A DNA stretch of 62,629 bases from Bacillota bacterium (GCA_017405645.1 JAFQZZ010000025.1:1-62629), one strand, 5' to 3'; shown: positions 1 through 7,471, numbered from the stretch's first letter. Notes: generated from the letters alone by a model not told the origin. Numbers and translations are program-made.

Positions 1-27
1 TGAGTTCGATTCTCATCATCCGCTCCA
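1..27 (+). tRNA. tRNA-Gly, 3' end only
   Basis: The window opens inside a tRNA. A T-arm (TGAG-TTCGATT-CTCA) is followed by the acceptor 3' strand CATCCGC, discriminator T and encoded CCA. The implied 5' acceptor strand GCGGATG is typical of Firmicutes tRNA-Gly. The anticodon lies outside the window, so the identity is inferred. It is the first of four clustered tRNAs. Confidence 0.7.
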
Positions 28-61
28 ATTTTTTGTCAAAATAGCGATTTGGGCAGATCGT

Positions 62-138
62 GGGTCCATAGCTCAGTTGGATAGAGCAACGGCCTTCTAA
101 GCCGTGTGTCCGGGGTTCGAATCCCTGTGCGCTCGCCA
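62..138 (+). tRNA. tRNA-Arg (anticodon TCT)
   Basis: Cloverleaf with D-arm GCTCAGTTGGATAGAGC, anticodon stem ACGGC/GCCGT around loop CTTCTAA (anticodon TCT, reading AGA/AGG), T-arm CGGGG-TTCGAAT-CCCTG and encoded CCA. The acceptor stem is poor: 5' GGGTCCA against 3' TGCGCTC gives two G-U wobbles (2-71, 4-69) and a C-C clash (5-68). It could be a decaying copy or a functional tRNA with a weak stem. Discriminator base is G. Confidence 0.85.
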
Positions 139-168
139 TTTTTTCATTTTTTGGACAAGTTTATATTC

Positions 169-243
169 TGGGGTATAGCCAAGCGGTAAGGCACAGGACT
201 TTGACTCCTGCATGCACTGGTTCGAATCCAGTTACCCCAGCCA
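169..243 (+). tRNA. tRNA-Gln (anticodon TTG)
   Basis: Acceptor TGGGGTA/TACCCCA pairs perfectly, discriminator G, encoded CCA. The anticodon loop CTTTGAC gives anticodon TTG, and the U1-A72 end is typical of bacterial tRNA-Gln. Its wobble uridine is a known substrate class of MnmA, which is encoded 100 bp downstream. Only 2 nt separate it from the following tRNA-Lys. Confidence 0.95.
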
Positions 244-245
244 GT

Positions 246-321
246 GACCCATTAGCTCAGTCGGCAGAGCACTTGACTTTTAATCAAGGTGTCCGGAGTT
301 CGAATCTCCGATGGGTCACCA
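246..321 (+). tRNA. tRNA-Lys (anticodon TTT)
   Basis: Acceptor GACCCAT/ATGGGTC pairs fully, discriminator A, encoded CCA. The loop ACTTTTAAT gives anticodon TTT. It ends 22 nt before the mnmA start codon with no terminator between, so the tRNA cluster and mnmA probably share a transcript. Its U34 is a canonical target of the MnmA 2-thiolase. Confidence 0.95.
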
Positions 322-343
322 TTTTTATATGCGAGGAAACGCG

Positions 344-1405
344 ATGAAAGCACTGATCGCCATGAGCGGCGGGGTGGATTCCAGCGTGGCGGCTTATCTC
401 ACGAAAAAGATGGGCTGCGACTGCGTGGGCTGCACCATGAAGCTGTTTGAAAATGAAGAGATCGGGGAACCGAAGGACAAGACCTGCTGCTCCCTGGAGG
501 ATGCGCAGGACGCCCGGAGCGTGGCTTACCGGATCGGCATGCCCTTCTACGTCTTCAACTTTACGGAAGAGTTCCAAAAGACCGTCATCGACGCCTTCGT
601 GGACAGCTACCGCCGGGGACAGACTCCCAACCCCTGCATCGACTGCAACCGGTACCTGAAGTTCGGGAAACTGTTCCTGCGGGCGCAGGAACTGGGATGC
701 GACGCGGTGGTGACGGGCCACTACGCCCGGATCGAAAAGATCGGCGATAAGTACGTGCTGAAGAAGGCCCTGGACGAGAGCAAGGACCAGAGCTACGTGC
801 TCTACAGCCTGACCCAGGAACAGCTGGCCCACACCCTGTTTCCCCTGGGAGGGATGACGAAGACCGAGACCCGGCAGATCGCGGAGCGGGAAGGCTTCCT
901 GAACGCCAACAAGCCCGACAGCCAGGACATCTGCTTCGTGCCCGACGGGGATTACGCGAAGGTCATCGAGGAATACACCAGCGAAAAGGCCGAACCCGGG
1001 GACTACGTGGACCTTGAGGGCAACGTCATTGGCCGCCACAAAGGCATCATCCACTACACCATCGGCCAGCACAAGAAGCTGGGTCAGTCCTTCGGGGAGC
1101 CGAAGTACGTCTGCCGGATCGATGCGGAGCAGAACCGGGTGGTGCTGGGCCGCAACGAGGACGTCTTCAGCCGGGAAGTCAGGGTCCGGGACTTCAACTG
1201 GATCAGCGGCGAAACGCCGAAGGAGCTGGTGCGCTGCACCGCCAAGATCCGCTACCGGAAAAATGACGAACCCTGCACCGCCACCGTGCAGCCGGACGGC
1301 ACCGTGCTGCTGGAATTCGACGAACCCCAGCGGGCCGTGACCCCGGGCCAGGCCGCCGTCCTCTATGACGGGGATGTGGTCCTGGGCGGCGGGACGATCC
1401 TGTAA
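344..1405 (+). CDS. mnmA: tRNA-specific 2-thiouridylase MnmA
   Basis: Cytoplasmic enzyme that uses ATP and a persulfide relay to put sulfur on C2 of the wobble uridine in tRNA-Lys, -Gln and -Glu. The 353-residue product has the usual family length. Visible motifs are the PP-loop SGGVDSS (residues 8-14), the two reactive cysteines C98 (in TPNPCIDCNR) and C197 (in SQDICFVPDGDY), the TGHYAR segment near 124-129 and the C-terminal beta-barrel. The ATG at 344 is chosen because GAGGA sits 6 nt upstream; an in-frame ATG at 311 lies inside tRNA-Lys and is rejected. The gene directly follows tRNA-Gln(TTG) and tRNA-Lys(TTT), two of its own substrates, so enzyme and substrate may be co-transcribed. All key residues are present. 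Confidence 0.97.
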   Translation: MKALIAMSGGVDSSVAAYLTKKMGCDCVGCTMKLFENEEIGEPKDKTCCSLEDAQDARSVAYRIGMPFYVFNFTEEFQKTVIDAFVDSYRRGQTPNPCIDCNRYLKFGKLFLRAQELGCDAVVTGHYARIEKIGDKYVLKKALDESKDQSYVLYSLTQEQLAHTLFPLGGMTKTETRQIAEREGFLNANKPDSQDICFVPDGDYAKVIEEYTSEKAEPGDYVDLEGNVIGRHKGIIHYTIGQHKKLGQSFGEPKYVCRIDAEQNRVVLGRNEDVFSREVRVRDFNWISGETPKELVRCTAKIRYRKNDEPCTATVQPDGTVLLEFDEPQRAVTPGQAAVLYDGDVVLGGGTIL

Positions 1406-1444
1406 TAAAAAATCAAAAAAGGGATACCCTTTTGCGGAAATATC

Positions 1445-1453
1445 TGATATAAT
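1445..1453 (+). promoter_or_regulatory. Extended -10 promoter element
   Basis: TGATATAAT is a consensus extended -10 placed 33 nt upstream of the ATG of the small membrane protein. No good -35 is visible at the right distance, which the TGn extension can compensate for. It suggests that the small gene is transcribed independently of mnmA. Confidence 0.6.
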
Positions 1454-1486
1454 AGATGGGTAAGATTCCGGAGAGGAGGAAAAAGC

Positions 1487-1651
1487 ATGCTTTTAATCGA
1501 ACTCGCAAAGGCCATCGGTTTACTCGTAATCATCGGGATCGGTATCTTCCTGATCACCAAGTTCGTGAAACCGCATCAGCCCGGCAAGAAAAAGAAGAAA
1601 AAGGCCGAAGCGGCACCGGCTGCAGTTGCAGAGCCGGCTGCGGAAGAATGA
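1487..1651 (+). CDS. Small single-span membrane protein (54 aa)
   Basis: I do not recognise a named family. The 54-residue product starts with an amphipathic MLLIELAKAIG segment, continues with one strongly hydrophobic span (about residues 11-25, rich in Ile/Gly/Val), then a run of six lysines (34-39), and ends with an Ala/Pro/Glu tail. This is the layout of a small membrane-anchored protein with a basic cytoplasmic stop-transfer patch. Support for it being real: GGAGGA 7 nt upstream of the ATG, an extended -10 promoter, and a strong terminator 30 nt after the stop. It resembles short twin-arginine TatA-like proteins in shape only; it lacks an obvious TatA FG motif. Confidence 0.7.
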   Translation: MLLIELAKAIGLLVIIGIGIFLITKFVKPHQPGKKKKKKAEAAPAAVAEPAAEE

Positions 1652-1681
1652 TCCGGTCAGAATAAATAATGAAAATGAAAA

Positions 1682-1708
1682 CCTCCCGTTTTACGGGAGG
1701 CTTTTTAT
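1682..1708. terminator. Bidirectional intrinsic terminator
   Basis: CCTCCCG-TTTTA-CGGGAGG stem followed by CTTTTTATT on the plus strand and preceded by an A-rich tract that becomes a weaker U tract on the minus strand. It separates the small membrane gene from the convergent regulator. Confidence 0.85.
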
Positions 1709-1718
1709 TGCCTGCATC

Positions 1719-2483
1719 CTATCTCTTTTTGTAGATCACCAGTTCAGGATTTTTCCCGCCTTCCTCGTAGGTGGCCACCAGAAGGAAGTCCATGTTGGCC
1801 AGGATGCCGAAGACCCGGTTCCCGCCGAATTCGGATTCCAGCTGGTTTCCGAGATAAGTGGCGCCGTCGTCCAGGAACTGCACGGTTTTTCCGCTCGGCA
1901 GCCGGTACGCCAGGTTCACATCGCTGCCCACCAGGGCATTCAGTTTTTCAACTTTCGGCATGCCTTCGATCTGCAGCGCATTGAATTCGTCAATCAGCTG
2001 CTTTTTCATTTCCTCGAACTTTTCGCCGCCGCCGATCTCCTCATAGCGTTTCCAGTAATCCAGCGTCGGCAGCAGCTGCTTCATGTAAGCCCGGGCCTGC
2101 TCCTCGGGGAACTGTTCGCTGGCCATATGAGTGACGCAGACTTCGATCAGGTCGTCCATATTGCTGTAGGTGTATTCCCCGTCGGCGTAGCACCACTTGC
2201 AATATTCCTCGTTGAAGGCGCCGTCCTTCTCCTTGCTGAGCAGGGAGTCATCCAGGGGCATGCCGCAGCACTGGCAGACCAGTTTCCGCGGGGAGCCCAG
2301 CAGCGTGTTGATCGAAACGTCGAAGAATTCGGAGAGCAATTTCAGGGTCTCCGTATTCGGAACGGTGTCCCCGTTTTCCCATCTGGAAACCGCCTGCCGG
2401 GTCACCATCATTTTCTCGGCCAGCTCATCCTGGGACATCCCTTTCTTCGTCCTGAGATTGAGTATGATATCTTTCGTTGTCAT
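1719..2483 (-). CDS. XRE-family regulator with zinc-ribbon domain
   Basis: The 254-residue protein starts with an HTH_3 DNA-binding domain (about residues 5-60; SQDELAEKMMVTRQAVSRWE is the classic Cro/CI recognition unit). It continues with a four-cysteine ribbon, CQCCGMPL (about 73-80) and EYCKWCYADG (about 97-106), of the putative zinc-ribbon type often fused to HTH domains in Clostridia. A C-terminal alpha/beta domain of about 110 residues is not recognised. Start at 2483 is chosen because GGAGGTGA lies 9 nt upstream; an earlier in-frame ATG at 2516 has no ribosome-binding site. Likely role: a transcription factor whose ribbon senses metal, redox or a ligand. The target is unknown, and no operator is evident next to it. 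Confidence 0.85.
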   Translation of the reverse strand: MTTKDIILNLRTKKGMSQDELAEKMMVTRQAVSRWENGDTVPNTETLKLLSEFFDVSINTLLGSPRKLVCQCCGMPLDDSLLSKEKDGAFNEEYCKWCYADGEYTYSNMDDLIEVCVTHMASEQFPEEQARAYMKQLLPTLDYWKRYEEIGGGEKFEEMKKQLIDEFNALQIEGMPKVEKLNALVGSDVNLAYRLPSGKTVQFLDDGATYLGNQLESEFGGNRVFGILANMDFLLVATYEEGGKNPELVIYKKR

Positions 2484-2557
2484 CTTGTTCACCTCCGCCC
2501 ATATATATAATATCACAGAAGACCCGGGAGTTCACGCAACCCGTTGTTGCTGTCCGC

Positions 2558-2582
2558 ATAAAAAAACCGCCTGAAGGCGGTT
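2558..2582 (-). terminator. Terminator of tRNA-Ser(UGA)
   Basis: AACCGCC-tga-AGGCGGTT stem; on the minus strand it is followed by TTTTTTTA. It lies just past the 3' end of the minus-strand tRNA-Ser and its truncated duplicate. Confidence 0.85.
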
Positions 2583-2592
2583 CTCATGTTTC

Positions 2593-2612
2593 TGGCGGAG
2601 AGGGTGGGATTC
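2593..2612 (-). repeat. Duplicate of tRNA-Ser 3' end (20 bp)
   Basis: TGGCGGAGAGGGTGGGATTC is an exact copy of 2627-2646, the CCA end, acceptor strand and part of the T-arm of the adjacent tRNA-Ser. The rest of the tRNA is absent. Such 3'-end copies are typical scars of tRNA-targeting integration or of replication slippage. The two copies are only 34 bp apart, so no element sits between them now. Confidence 0.85.
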
Positions 2613-2626
2613 CCATCCGATGCTTT

Positions 2627-2715
<89 letters not shown>

Positions 2716-2731
2716 GTATCAGACGGAGATA

Positions 2732-2760
2732 ATTATATCCTCTCCCTGTTTTTTTGTCAA
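2732..2760 (-). promoter_or_regulatory. Consensus promoter of tRNA-Ser(UGA)
   Basis: On the minus strand: TTGACA (2760-2755), 17-bp spacer, TATAAT (2737-2732). Both hexamers match the sigma-A consensus exactly, as expected for a stable RNA gene. Confidence 0.9.
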
Positions 2761-2862
2761 GTTCGCCCCGGCTTTAGCCTCGCTTAAGGTTCGGCCTGTA
2801 AGATGAAGGTGTTCCGGGCAGCCGGAGCAGTTACTGAAGCAACGAATGAAAAGGAGAATGAT

Positions 2863-4341
2863 ATGATAATAAAGGGGAAAAAGAGGATCCTGATACTGGC
2901 GCTGTGCCTGATGCTGGCGGCCATGGCCGGGCTGACCGGCTGTCAGAACGCCGCGGCGGCAGGCGCCGGCGATGCGGCCGGGGAGACGGTGAAGGAAGCC
3001 CTGCAGGCAACGGCTTCTGTGACCCGGCTGGATGCCTCGGACCTGTTCACGGACCGGGATCTGGAACAGACGCCGGACCTGACGGATGCGGTATATGAAA
3101 CCATCGAAGACGGACAGACCCTGAAGATCACGGAAGAGGGCATCTACGTGATCAGCGGCACCGCCTCGGAGGCCCAGATCGTCGTGGAAGCGGCGGAGGA
3201 GGCCAAGGTGCAGCTGGTGCTGGACGGGGTGACGATCACCAATACCGACAGTCCCTGCATTTACGTGAAGAGCGCGGACAAGGTCTTCGTGACCACCGGG
3301 GACAGCGAGAACACCCTGACGGTGACCGGCGCATTCACGGCGGACGGCGACACCGATACCGACGCAGTGATCTTCTCGAAAGAGGACCTGGTGCTGAACG
3401 GCACCGGCACCCTGACCATCGAATCCACGGACAACGGAGTCGTGTCCAAGGATGATCTGAAGGTCACCGGCGGGACCTATGCCATCACCTGTGCGGGGAA
3501 TGGGCTGGAAGCCAATGATTCCGTCGCAATTGCGGACGGCAGTTTTACCATCCGGGCGGAGAATGACGGCCTGAAAGCGAAGGAAACGGAAGACGCCGAA
3601 AAGGGATACGTCTACATCGGCGGCGGCAGCTTTGACATCGAAGCCGGCAGCGACGGCGTCCAGGCGAAGACCATCCTTCAGGTGGACGGCGGAGACATGA
3701 AGATCAAAGCCGGCGAGGGCCTGGAGAGCACGCAGGTCGTCATCAACGACGGGACCATCGCCATCGATGCCTCCGACGACGGCATCAACGGGACCCAGAA
3801 GTCGACGGCTTATACCCCCGCGATCGAGATCAACGGCGGTAAGATCACCATCGCCATGGCCCAGGGCGACACCGATGCCCTGGATGTGAACGGCGACCTG
3901 ATCATCAACGGCGGCACGGTCGACATCACAGCCCAGTTTGCCTTTGACTTCGACGGAGCCGGACAGCTGAACGGCGGGACCGTTACCGTCAACGGCGAAA
4001 AAGTCACCGAGATCACCAACTCCATGATGATGGACGGCGGCTTCGGCGGGCAGGGCGGATTCCCCGGCGGACAGCCACCGGAAGGCCAGGACAGCCAGGG
4101 CTTTGACCCGGACAGCGGGACCACCGGTGAAGACGGTTTCATGCCGCCCCAGAACGGTTCCGGAAACGAAAGCACCGACGGTCAGACCCGCCAGCGGCCG
4201 GCCGGCAAAGGCGGTCCCGGCAATGGACAGCCCCCGCAGCGACCGGACGGCCAGAACGGTCAAAACGGCCAGTACGGCCAGCCCCCTCAAATGCCAGACG
4301 CACAGTCTTCCGCCACCCCGGAAGCCGACAGTCTGAGTTAG
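2863..4341 (+). CDS. Carbohydrate-binding beta-helix lipoprotein (DUF4353/Cthe_2159-like)
   Basis: A 492-residue exported protein. It has a lipoprotein signal (KGKKR, hydrophobic core, lipobox LTGC), then about 370 residues of repeated short beta-strand units rich in Gly/Asp/Thr (for example GGSFDIEAGSDGVQAK, DASDDGINGT). This matches the right-handed parallel beta-helix family that includes the cellulose/pectin-binding Cthe_2159 protein. The last 85 residues are a low-complexity Gly/Gln/Pro/Asp tail (GGFGGQGGFPGGQPP and similar), probably a flexible wall-spanning linker. The ATG at 2863 follows AAGGAG by 6 nt; an upstream in-frame ATG at 2803 has no ribosome-binding site. It stands alone and is closed by a strong terminator. 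Sugar or Ca2+ binding is inferred from the family. Confidence 0.85.
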   Translation: MIIKGKKRILILALCLMLAAMAGLTGCQNAAAAGAGDAAGETVKEALQATASVTRLDASDLFTDRDLEQTPDLTDAVYETIEDGQTLKITEEGIYVISGTASEAQIVVEAAEEAKVQLVLDGVTITNTDSPCIYVKSADKVFVTTGDSENTLTVTGAFTADGDTDTDAVIFSKEDLVLNGTGTLTIESTDNGVVSKDDLKVTGGTYAITCAGNGLEANDSVAIADGSFTIRAENDGLKAKETEDAEKGYVYIGGGSFDIEAGSDGVQAKTILQVDGGDMKIKAGEGLESTQVVINDGTIAIDASDDGINGTQKSTAYTPAIEINGGKITIAMAQGDTDALDVNGDLIINGGTVDITAQFAFDFDGAGQLNGGTVTVNGEKVTEITNSMMMDGGFGGQGGFPGGQPPEGQDSQGFDPDSGTTGEDGFMPPQNGSGNESTDGQTRQRPAGKGGPGNGQPPQRPDGQNGQNGQYGQPPQMPDAQSSATPEADSLS

Positions 4342-4357
4342 AACAACCTCACAAAAA

Positions 4358-4395
4358 CCCCGCTCTGCACCCCGCAGGGCGGGGCCTTCTTTTTG
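4358..4395 (+). terminator. Terminator of the beta-helix lipoprotein gene
   Basis: An 11-bp stem, CCCCGCTCTGC against GCAGGGCGGGG, followed by CCTTCTTTTT. Its U tract abuts the first operator of the zinc operon. Confidence 0.9.
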
Positions 4396-4457
4396 AAAAT
4401 CATTTTCATTTTCCTTGACACTCCCGCTGAAGGGGAGTAAAATGAAAACGGTTTTCA
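4394..4457 (+). promoter_or_regulatory. Promoter flanked by twin Fur/Zur-type operators
   Basis: Promoter TTGACA (4415-4420), 17 bp, TAAAAT (4438-4443). Two perfect 7-1-7 inverted repeats flank it: TGAAAAT-c-ATTTTCA (4394-4408) upstream of the -35, and TGAAAAC-g-GTTTTCA (4443-4457) starting at the last base of the -10 and covering the start site. The 7-1-7 form is the standard binding site layout of Fur-family repressors. The first downstream gene encodes such a repressor and the next three a zinc ABC transporter, so zinc-dependent autorepression is the simplest reading. Confidence 0.9.
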
Positions 4458-4480
4458 ATTTAACCATGAAGGAGAATAGA

Positions 4481-4909
4481 ATGACAACCTCGAAATCGAA
4501 ATATAAAACCCGTCAGCGGGAGGCCATCCTGGCCTTTTTCCGGTCCATGCCCGGCCAGCACCTGACCGTCAGCGACCTTCGGGCCCACCTGCAGGAGCAG
4601 GGCGAGACCGTGGGCACCACCACCATCTACCGGCACCTGGAAAAAATGGTGGACGAAGGACTGGTCAACAAATACACCATCGACAAAAACAGCTCCGCCT
4701 GTTTCGAATACGTGGACCGGAGCGCCCACGCTCCCGGCGAGACCTGCTTCCACTGCAAGTGCGAGAAATGCGGGAAGCTGATCCACCTGCACTGCGATGA
4801 ACTCAGCGCTATCCAGGCCCACCTGATGGAGCACCATGCCTTTTCCATGGATCCCTTGCGAACCGTGTTCTACGGGATCTGCGAAGAGTGCATGGCGCGG
4901 GAGGTGTAG
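4481..4909 (+). CDS. zur: Fur-family metal regulator, probably Zur
   Basis: Dimeric metal-dependent repressor (142 aa). The winged-helix N-terminal half carries TVGTTTIYRHLEKMVDEGLV, the family DNA-recognition segment (about residues 45-64). The C-terminal half has metal ligands H/C-rich segments CFHCKCEKCGKLIHLHC and a final CEEC, the paired CxxC sites that hold the structural zinc. The start at 4481 follows GGAGAATAGA; two earlier in-frame ATGs lie inside or beside the operator and are not used. It is first in a five-gene unit with znuA, znuC, znuB and a lipoprotein. The specific assignment to zinc rather than iron or peroxide rests on that context, not on sensor residues that I can distinguish by eye. 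Confidence 0.88.
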   Translation: MTTSKSKYKTRQREAILAFFRSMPGQHLTVSDLRAHLQEQGETVGTTTIYRHLEKMVDEGLVNKYTIDKNSSACFEYVDRSAHAPGETCFHCKCEKCGKLIHLHCDELSAIQAHLMEHHAFSMDPLRTVFYGICEECMAREV

Positions 4910-4910
4910 G

Positions 4911-5912
4911 ATGAAAAGACGGACGAACCGCAAAAGAGCGGGACTGATTCTGTCCCTGTGCCTGGCGGCCCTTCTCCTCCTGTCCGGCTGCGGCGGCGGA
5001 GAACTGCCCGCAGGCGGCGGAGATGAGGACAGCCTTCAGGTGGTGACGACCATCTTCCCGATCTACGACTGGACCGCGAACATCCTGGGAGAGAACCCGG
5101 GCAATGTGGAACTGGTGCAGATGCTGGACAACGGCGTGGATCTTCACAGCTACCAGCCCACGGCAGAGGATATGGCGCGGCTTTCCACCTGCGACCTGTT
5201 CATCTACGTGGGGGGCGAATCTGACCAGTGGGTGAAGGACGCCCTGAAGGATGCATTGAACCCGGACATGGTGGTGATCGACCTGCTGGATGTCCTGGGG
5301 GATCAGGCAAAAGAGGAAGAGACCGTGGAAGGGATGGAGAGCGAAGCCGAAGACCTTCTGAATGAAGAGGGTCCGGAATACGACGAACACGTCTGGCTGT
5401 CGGTGAAGAATGCGGAGACCCTGGTGCAGTGCATCAATGGGGAACTGCAGGAACTGGATCCCGGTAACGCCGGCGTTTATCAGGCCAACACCGAGGCCTA
5501 CCTGGCAAAACTGGCCGCGTTGGATGCGGAATATCAGGCGGCGGTGGACAGCGCAGAGGTGAAGACCCTGCTCTTCGGGGACCGGTTCCCCTTCCGCTAC
5601 CTGACGGACGATTACGGACTGGAATACTATGCGGCCTTCGCGGGCTGCTCGGCGGAGACGGAAGCCTCCTTTGAGACCGTTTCCTTCCTGGCGGGGAAGG
5701 TTGACGAGCTGGGGCTGAAGACGGTGCTGACCATCGACGGCAGCGACCGGCGGATCGCCGAGACCATCGTGAAGAGCAGCAAAAGCAGGGACGCGGTGAT
5801 CCGGGTCCTGGATTCCATGCAGACCGCCACCGCGGAAGATGTGGCGGCGGGCAAGACTTATCTGTCCGCGATGACGGAAAACCTGGCAGTGCTGAAGGAA
5901 GCGCTGCGTTAG
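4911..5912 (+). CDS. znuA: Zinc ABC transporter substrate-binding lipoprotein
   Basis: Surface lipoprotein (333 aa) that captures Zn2+ (or Mn2+) for the ZnuBC permease. The signal peptide ends in lipobox LLSGC. Cluster A-I fold markers: VVTTIFPIYDWTANILG, first ligand histidine in DLHSYQPTAEDM, second in DEHVWLSVKNAE. The third position, normally a His before AFGY, reads FGDRFPFRYLTDDYGLEYY, a variant in which Asp may be the ligand. Instead of the His-rich loop of proteobacterial ZnuA there is an acidic stretch (EEETVEGMESEAEDLL) before the second histidine. ATG at 4911 follows the upstream stop codon by 1 nt, with GGAGGTGTAGG as ribosome-binding site. Metal choice is inferred from the operon. 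Confidence 0.93.
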   Translation: MKRRTNRKRAGLILSLCLAALLLLSGCGGGELPAGGGDEDSLQVVTTIFPIYDWTANILGENPGNVELVQMLDNGVDLHSYQPTAEDMARLSTCDLFIYVGGESDQWVKDALKDALNPDMVVIDLLDVLGDQAKEEETVEGMESEAEDLLNEEGPEYDEHVWLSVKNAETLVQCINGELQELDPGNAGVYQANTEAYLAKLAALDAEYQAAVDSAEVKTLLFGDRFPFRYLTDDYGLEYYAAFAGCSAETEASFETVSFLAGKVDELGLKTVLTIDGSDRRIAETIVKSSKSRDAVIRVLDSMQTATAEDVAAGKTYLSAMTENLAVLKEALR

Positions 5913-5921
5913 GAGGATAAA

Positions 5922-6632
5922 ATGGCACAGATCATCTGCCGGGACCTGACCCTCGGCTACGACAACGAAGTGATCCTCACCGGCCTGGATTTCCGGGTGG
6001 ACGAGGGGGATTACCTCTGCATCGTCGGGGAAAACGGGTCCGGCAAATCGACTTTGATGAAAACCATACTGGGACTGACTCCGCCCTTAAGCGGCAGCAT
6101 CGAATGGGGCGAGGGCCTCAGCGCCCATGCTATCGGCTACCTGCCCCAGCAGACCCTGGTGCAGCGGGACTTTCCGGCTTCCGTCCGGGAGATCGTGCTG
6201 TCGGGCTGCCAGAACCGGCCGGGCTTTCGGGCTTTCTACAAACCCGAAGACCGGCAGAAGGCGGAGCGGAACATGGAGCGAATGGGCATCGCGGACCTTT
6301 CAAAGCGCTGCTACCGGGATCTTTCCGGCGGGCAGCAGCAGCGGGTCCTGCTGGCCCGGGCCCTGTGTTCGGCGGAAAAAGTCCTGCTGCTGGACGAACC
6401 GGTGACGGGGCTGGACCCGAAAATCACCCAGGAAATGTACGAACTCATCCGGAGCCTGAATGAGGAGGGGATCACTATCATCATGATCTCCCACGACGTG
6501 GACGAGGCGGTGCGCTATGCCAGCCACATCCTTCACATCGGCAAGCACGTCTTCTTCGGACCCCGGGACGAATACATCCGCAGCGACGTCGGGAAGTACT
6601 TCCTGATGCAGGAAGGCGGTGGGGAAGAATGA
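5922..6632 (+). CDS. znuC: Zinc ABC transporter ATP-binding protein
   Basis: ATPase subunit (236 aa) of the zinc importer on the cytoplasmic face. Walker A GENGSGKST (about residues 37-45), Q-loop in GYLPQQ, signature LSGGQQQRVLLARAL, Walker B VLLLDEPVTGLDP and switch histidine in MISHDVDEA are all intact. AGGAGG precedes the ATG by 5 nt. Its stop overlaps the znuB start by 4 nt (ATGA), indicating translational coupling with the permease. Confidence 0.95.
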   Translation: MAQIICRDLTLGYDNEVILTGLDFRVDEGDYLCIVGENGSGKSTLMKTILGLTPPLSGSIEWGEGLSAHAIGYLPQQTLVQRDFPASVREIVLSGCQNRPGFRAFYKPEDRQKAERNMERMGIADLSKRCYRDLSGGQQQRVLLARALCSAEKVLLLDEPVTGLDPKITQEMYELIRSLNEEGITIIMISHDVDEAVRYASHILHIGKHVFFGPRDEYIRSDVGKYFLMQEGGGEE

Positions 6633-7471
6633 GTGAAATGCTGGGCAAACTGGCCTATTACATGGAATTCCCCTTTGTCCGCTACGCCCTGATCGTGGGG
6701 GTGCTGATCGCCCTGTGTTCCTCCCTGTTCGGAGCGACCCTGGTGCTGAAGCGGTTCTCCTTCATCGGTGACGGGCTGGCCCACGTGGCCTTCGGCGCCA
6801 TGGCCATCGCGGCGGTGCTGAATTTCACCAACGAGATGGTGGTGATCCTGCCTATCACGGTGGTCTGCGCGATCCTGCTCCTGAGGACCGGCCAGAACAC
6901 CATCATCAAGGGGGACGCTGCCATCGCCATGATCTCCGTGGGCGCACTGGCCTTCGGTTACCTGATCATGAACCTGTTCTCCACCTCCTCCAACCTGACG
7001 GGGGACGTGTGCAGCACGCTCTTCGGATCCACCTCCATTCTGACCCTGACCACGAAGGAGGTCTGGCTGAGCGTGATCCTGTCGGTGGTGGTGGTGATCT
7101 TCTTTATCGTGTACTACAACCGGATCTTCTCCCTGACCTTCGACGAGAACTTCGCCAAGGCCACGGGGATGAAGGTGGAATTATATAACCTGCTGACGGC
7201 CATCGTGATCGCCGTGATCATCGTACTGGCCATGAACCTGGTGGGATCGCTGCTGATCTCCGCCCTGGTGATCTTCCCGGCCCTGTCGGCCATGCGGATC
7301 TTCCGGAGCTTCAAGTCCGTGATCCTGTTTTCGGCGGGGATCTCCGTGGTCTGCGCCCTGGTGGGGATGCTGATCTCCATCCTGGCGGGCACGCCGGTGG
7401 GCTCCACCATCGTGGCCGTCGACGTAGCGGCATTCTTGATCTGCTACTTTATAGGTAGAGCGAGAAACTAG
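6629..7471 (+). CDS. znuB: Zinc ABC transporter permease
   Basis: Integral membrane permease (280 aa) of the ABC-3 family, with about eight or nine hydrophobic segments. Family markers include LVLKRFSFIGDGLAHVAFG near residue 40 and LLTAIVIAVIIVLAMNLVGSLLISALVIFPA around 190-220. It is coupled to znuC by a 4-nt overlap. After its stop comes an unusually structured 80-nt spacer and then the accessory lipoprotein gene. Confidence 0.95.
   Translation: MSEMLGKLAYYMEFPFVRYALIVGVLIALCSSLFGATLVLKRFSFIGDGLAHVAFGAMAIAAVLNFTNEMVVILPITVVCAILLLRTGQNTIIKGDAAIAMISVGALAFGYLIMNLFSTSSNLTGDVCSTLFGSTSILTLTTKEVWLSVILSVVVVIFFIVYYNRIFSLTFDENFAKATGMKVELYNLLTAIVIAVIIVLAMNLVGSLLISALVIFPALSAMRIFRSFKSVILFSAGISVVCALVGMLISILAGTPVGSTIVAVDVAAFLICYFIGRARN

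Noticed and set aside
311..343. Earlier mnmA start at the ATG inside tRNA-Lys
   Set aside because: The ATG lies in the tRNA acceptor stem; the ATG at 344 has a ribosome-binding site and matches the family N-terminus.
2719..4467. A 582-residue open frame on the minus strand opposite the beta-helix lipoprotein gene
   Set aside because: It is a GC-rich shadow: no ribosome-binding site, no recognisable domains, and it runs through a terminator and promoter. The plus-strand frame has a signal peptide, ribosome-binding site and family motifs.
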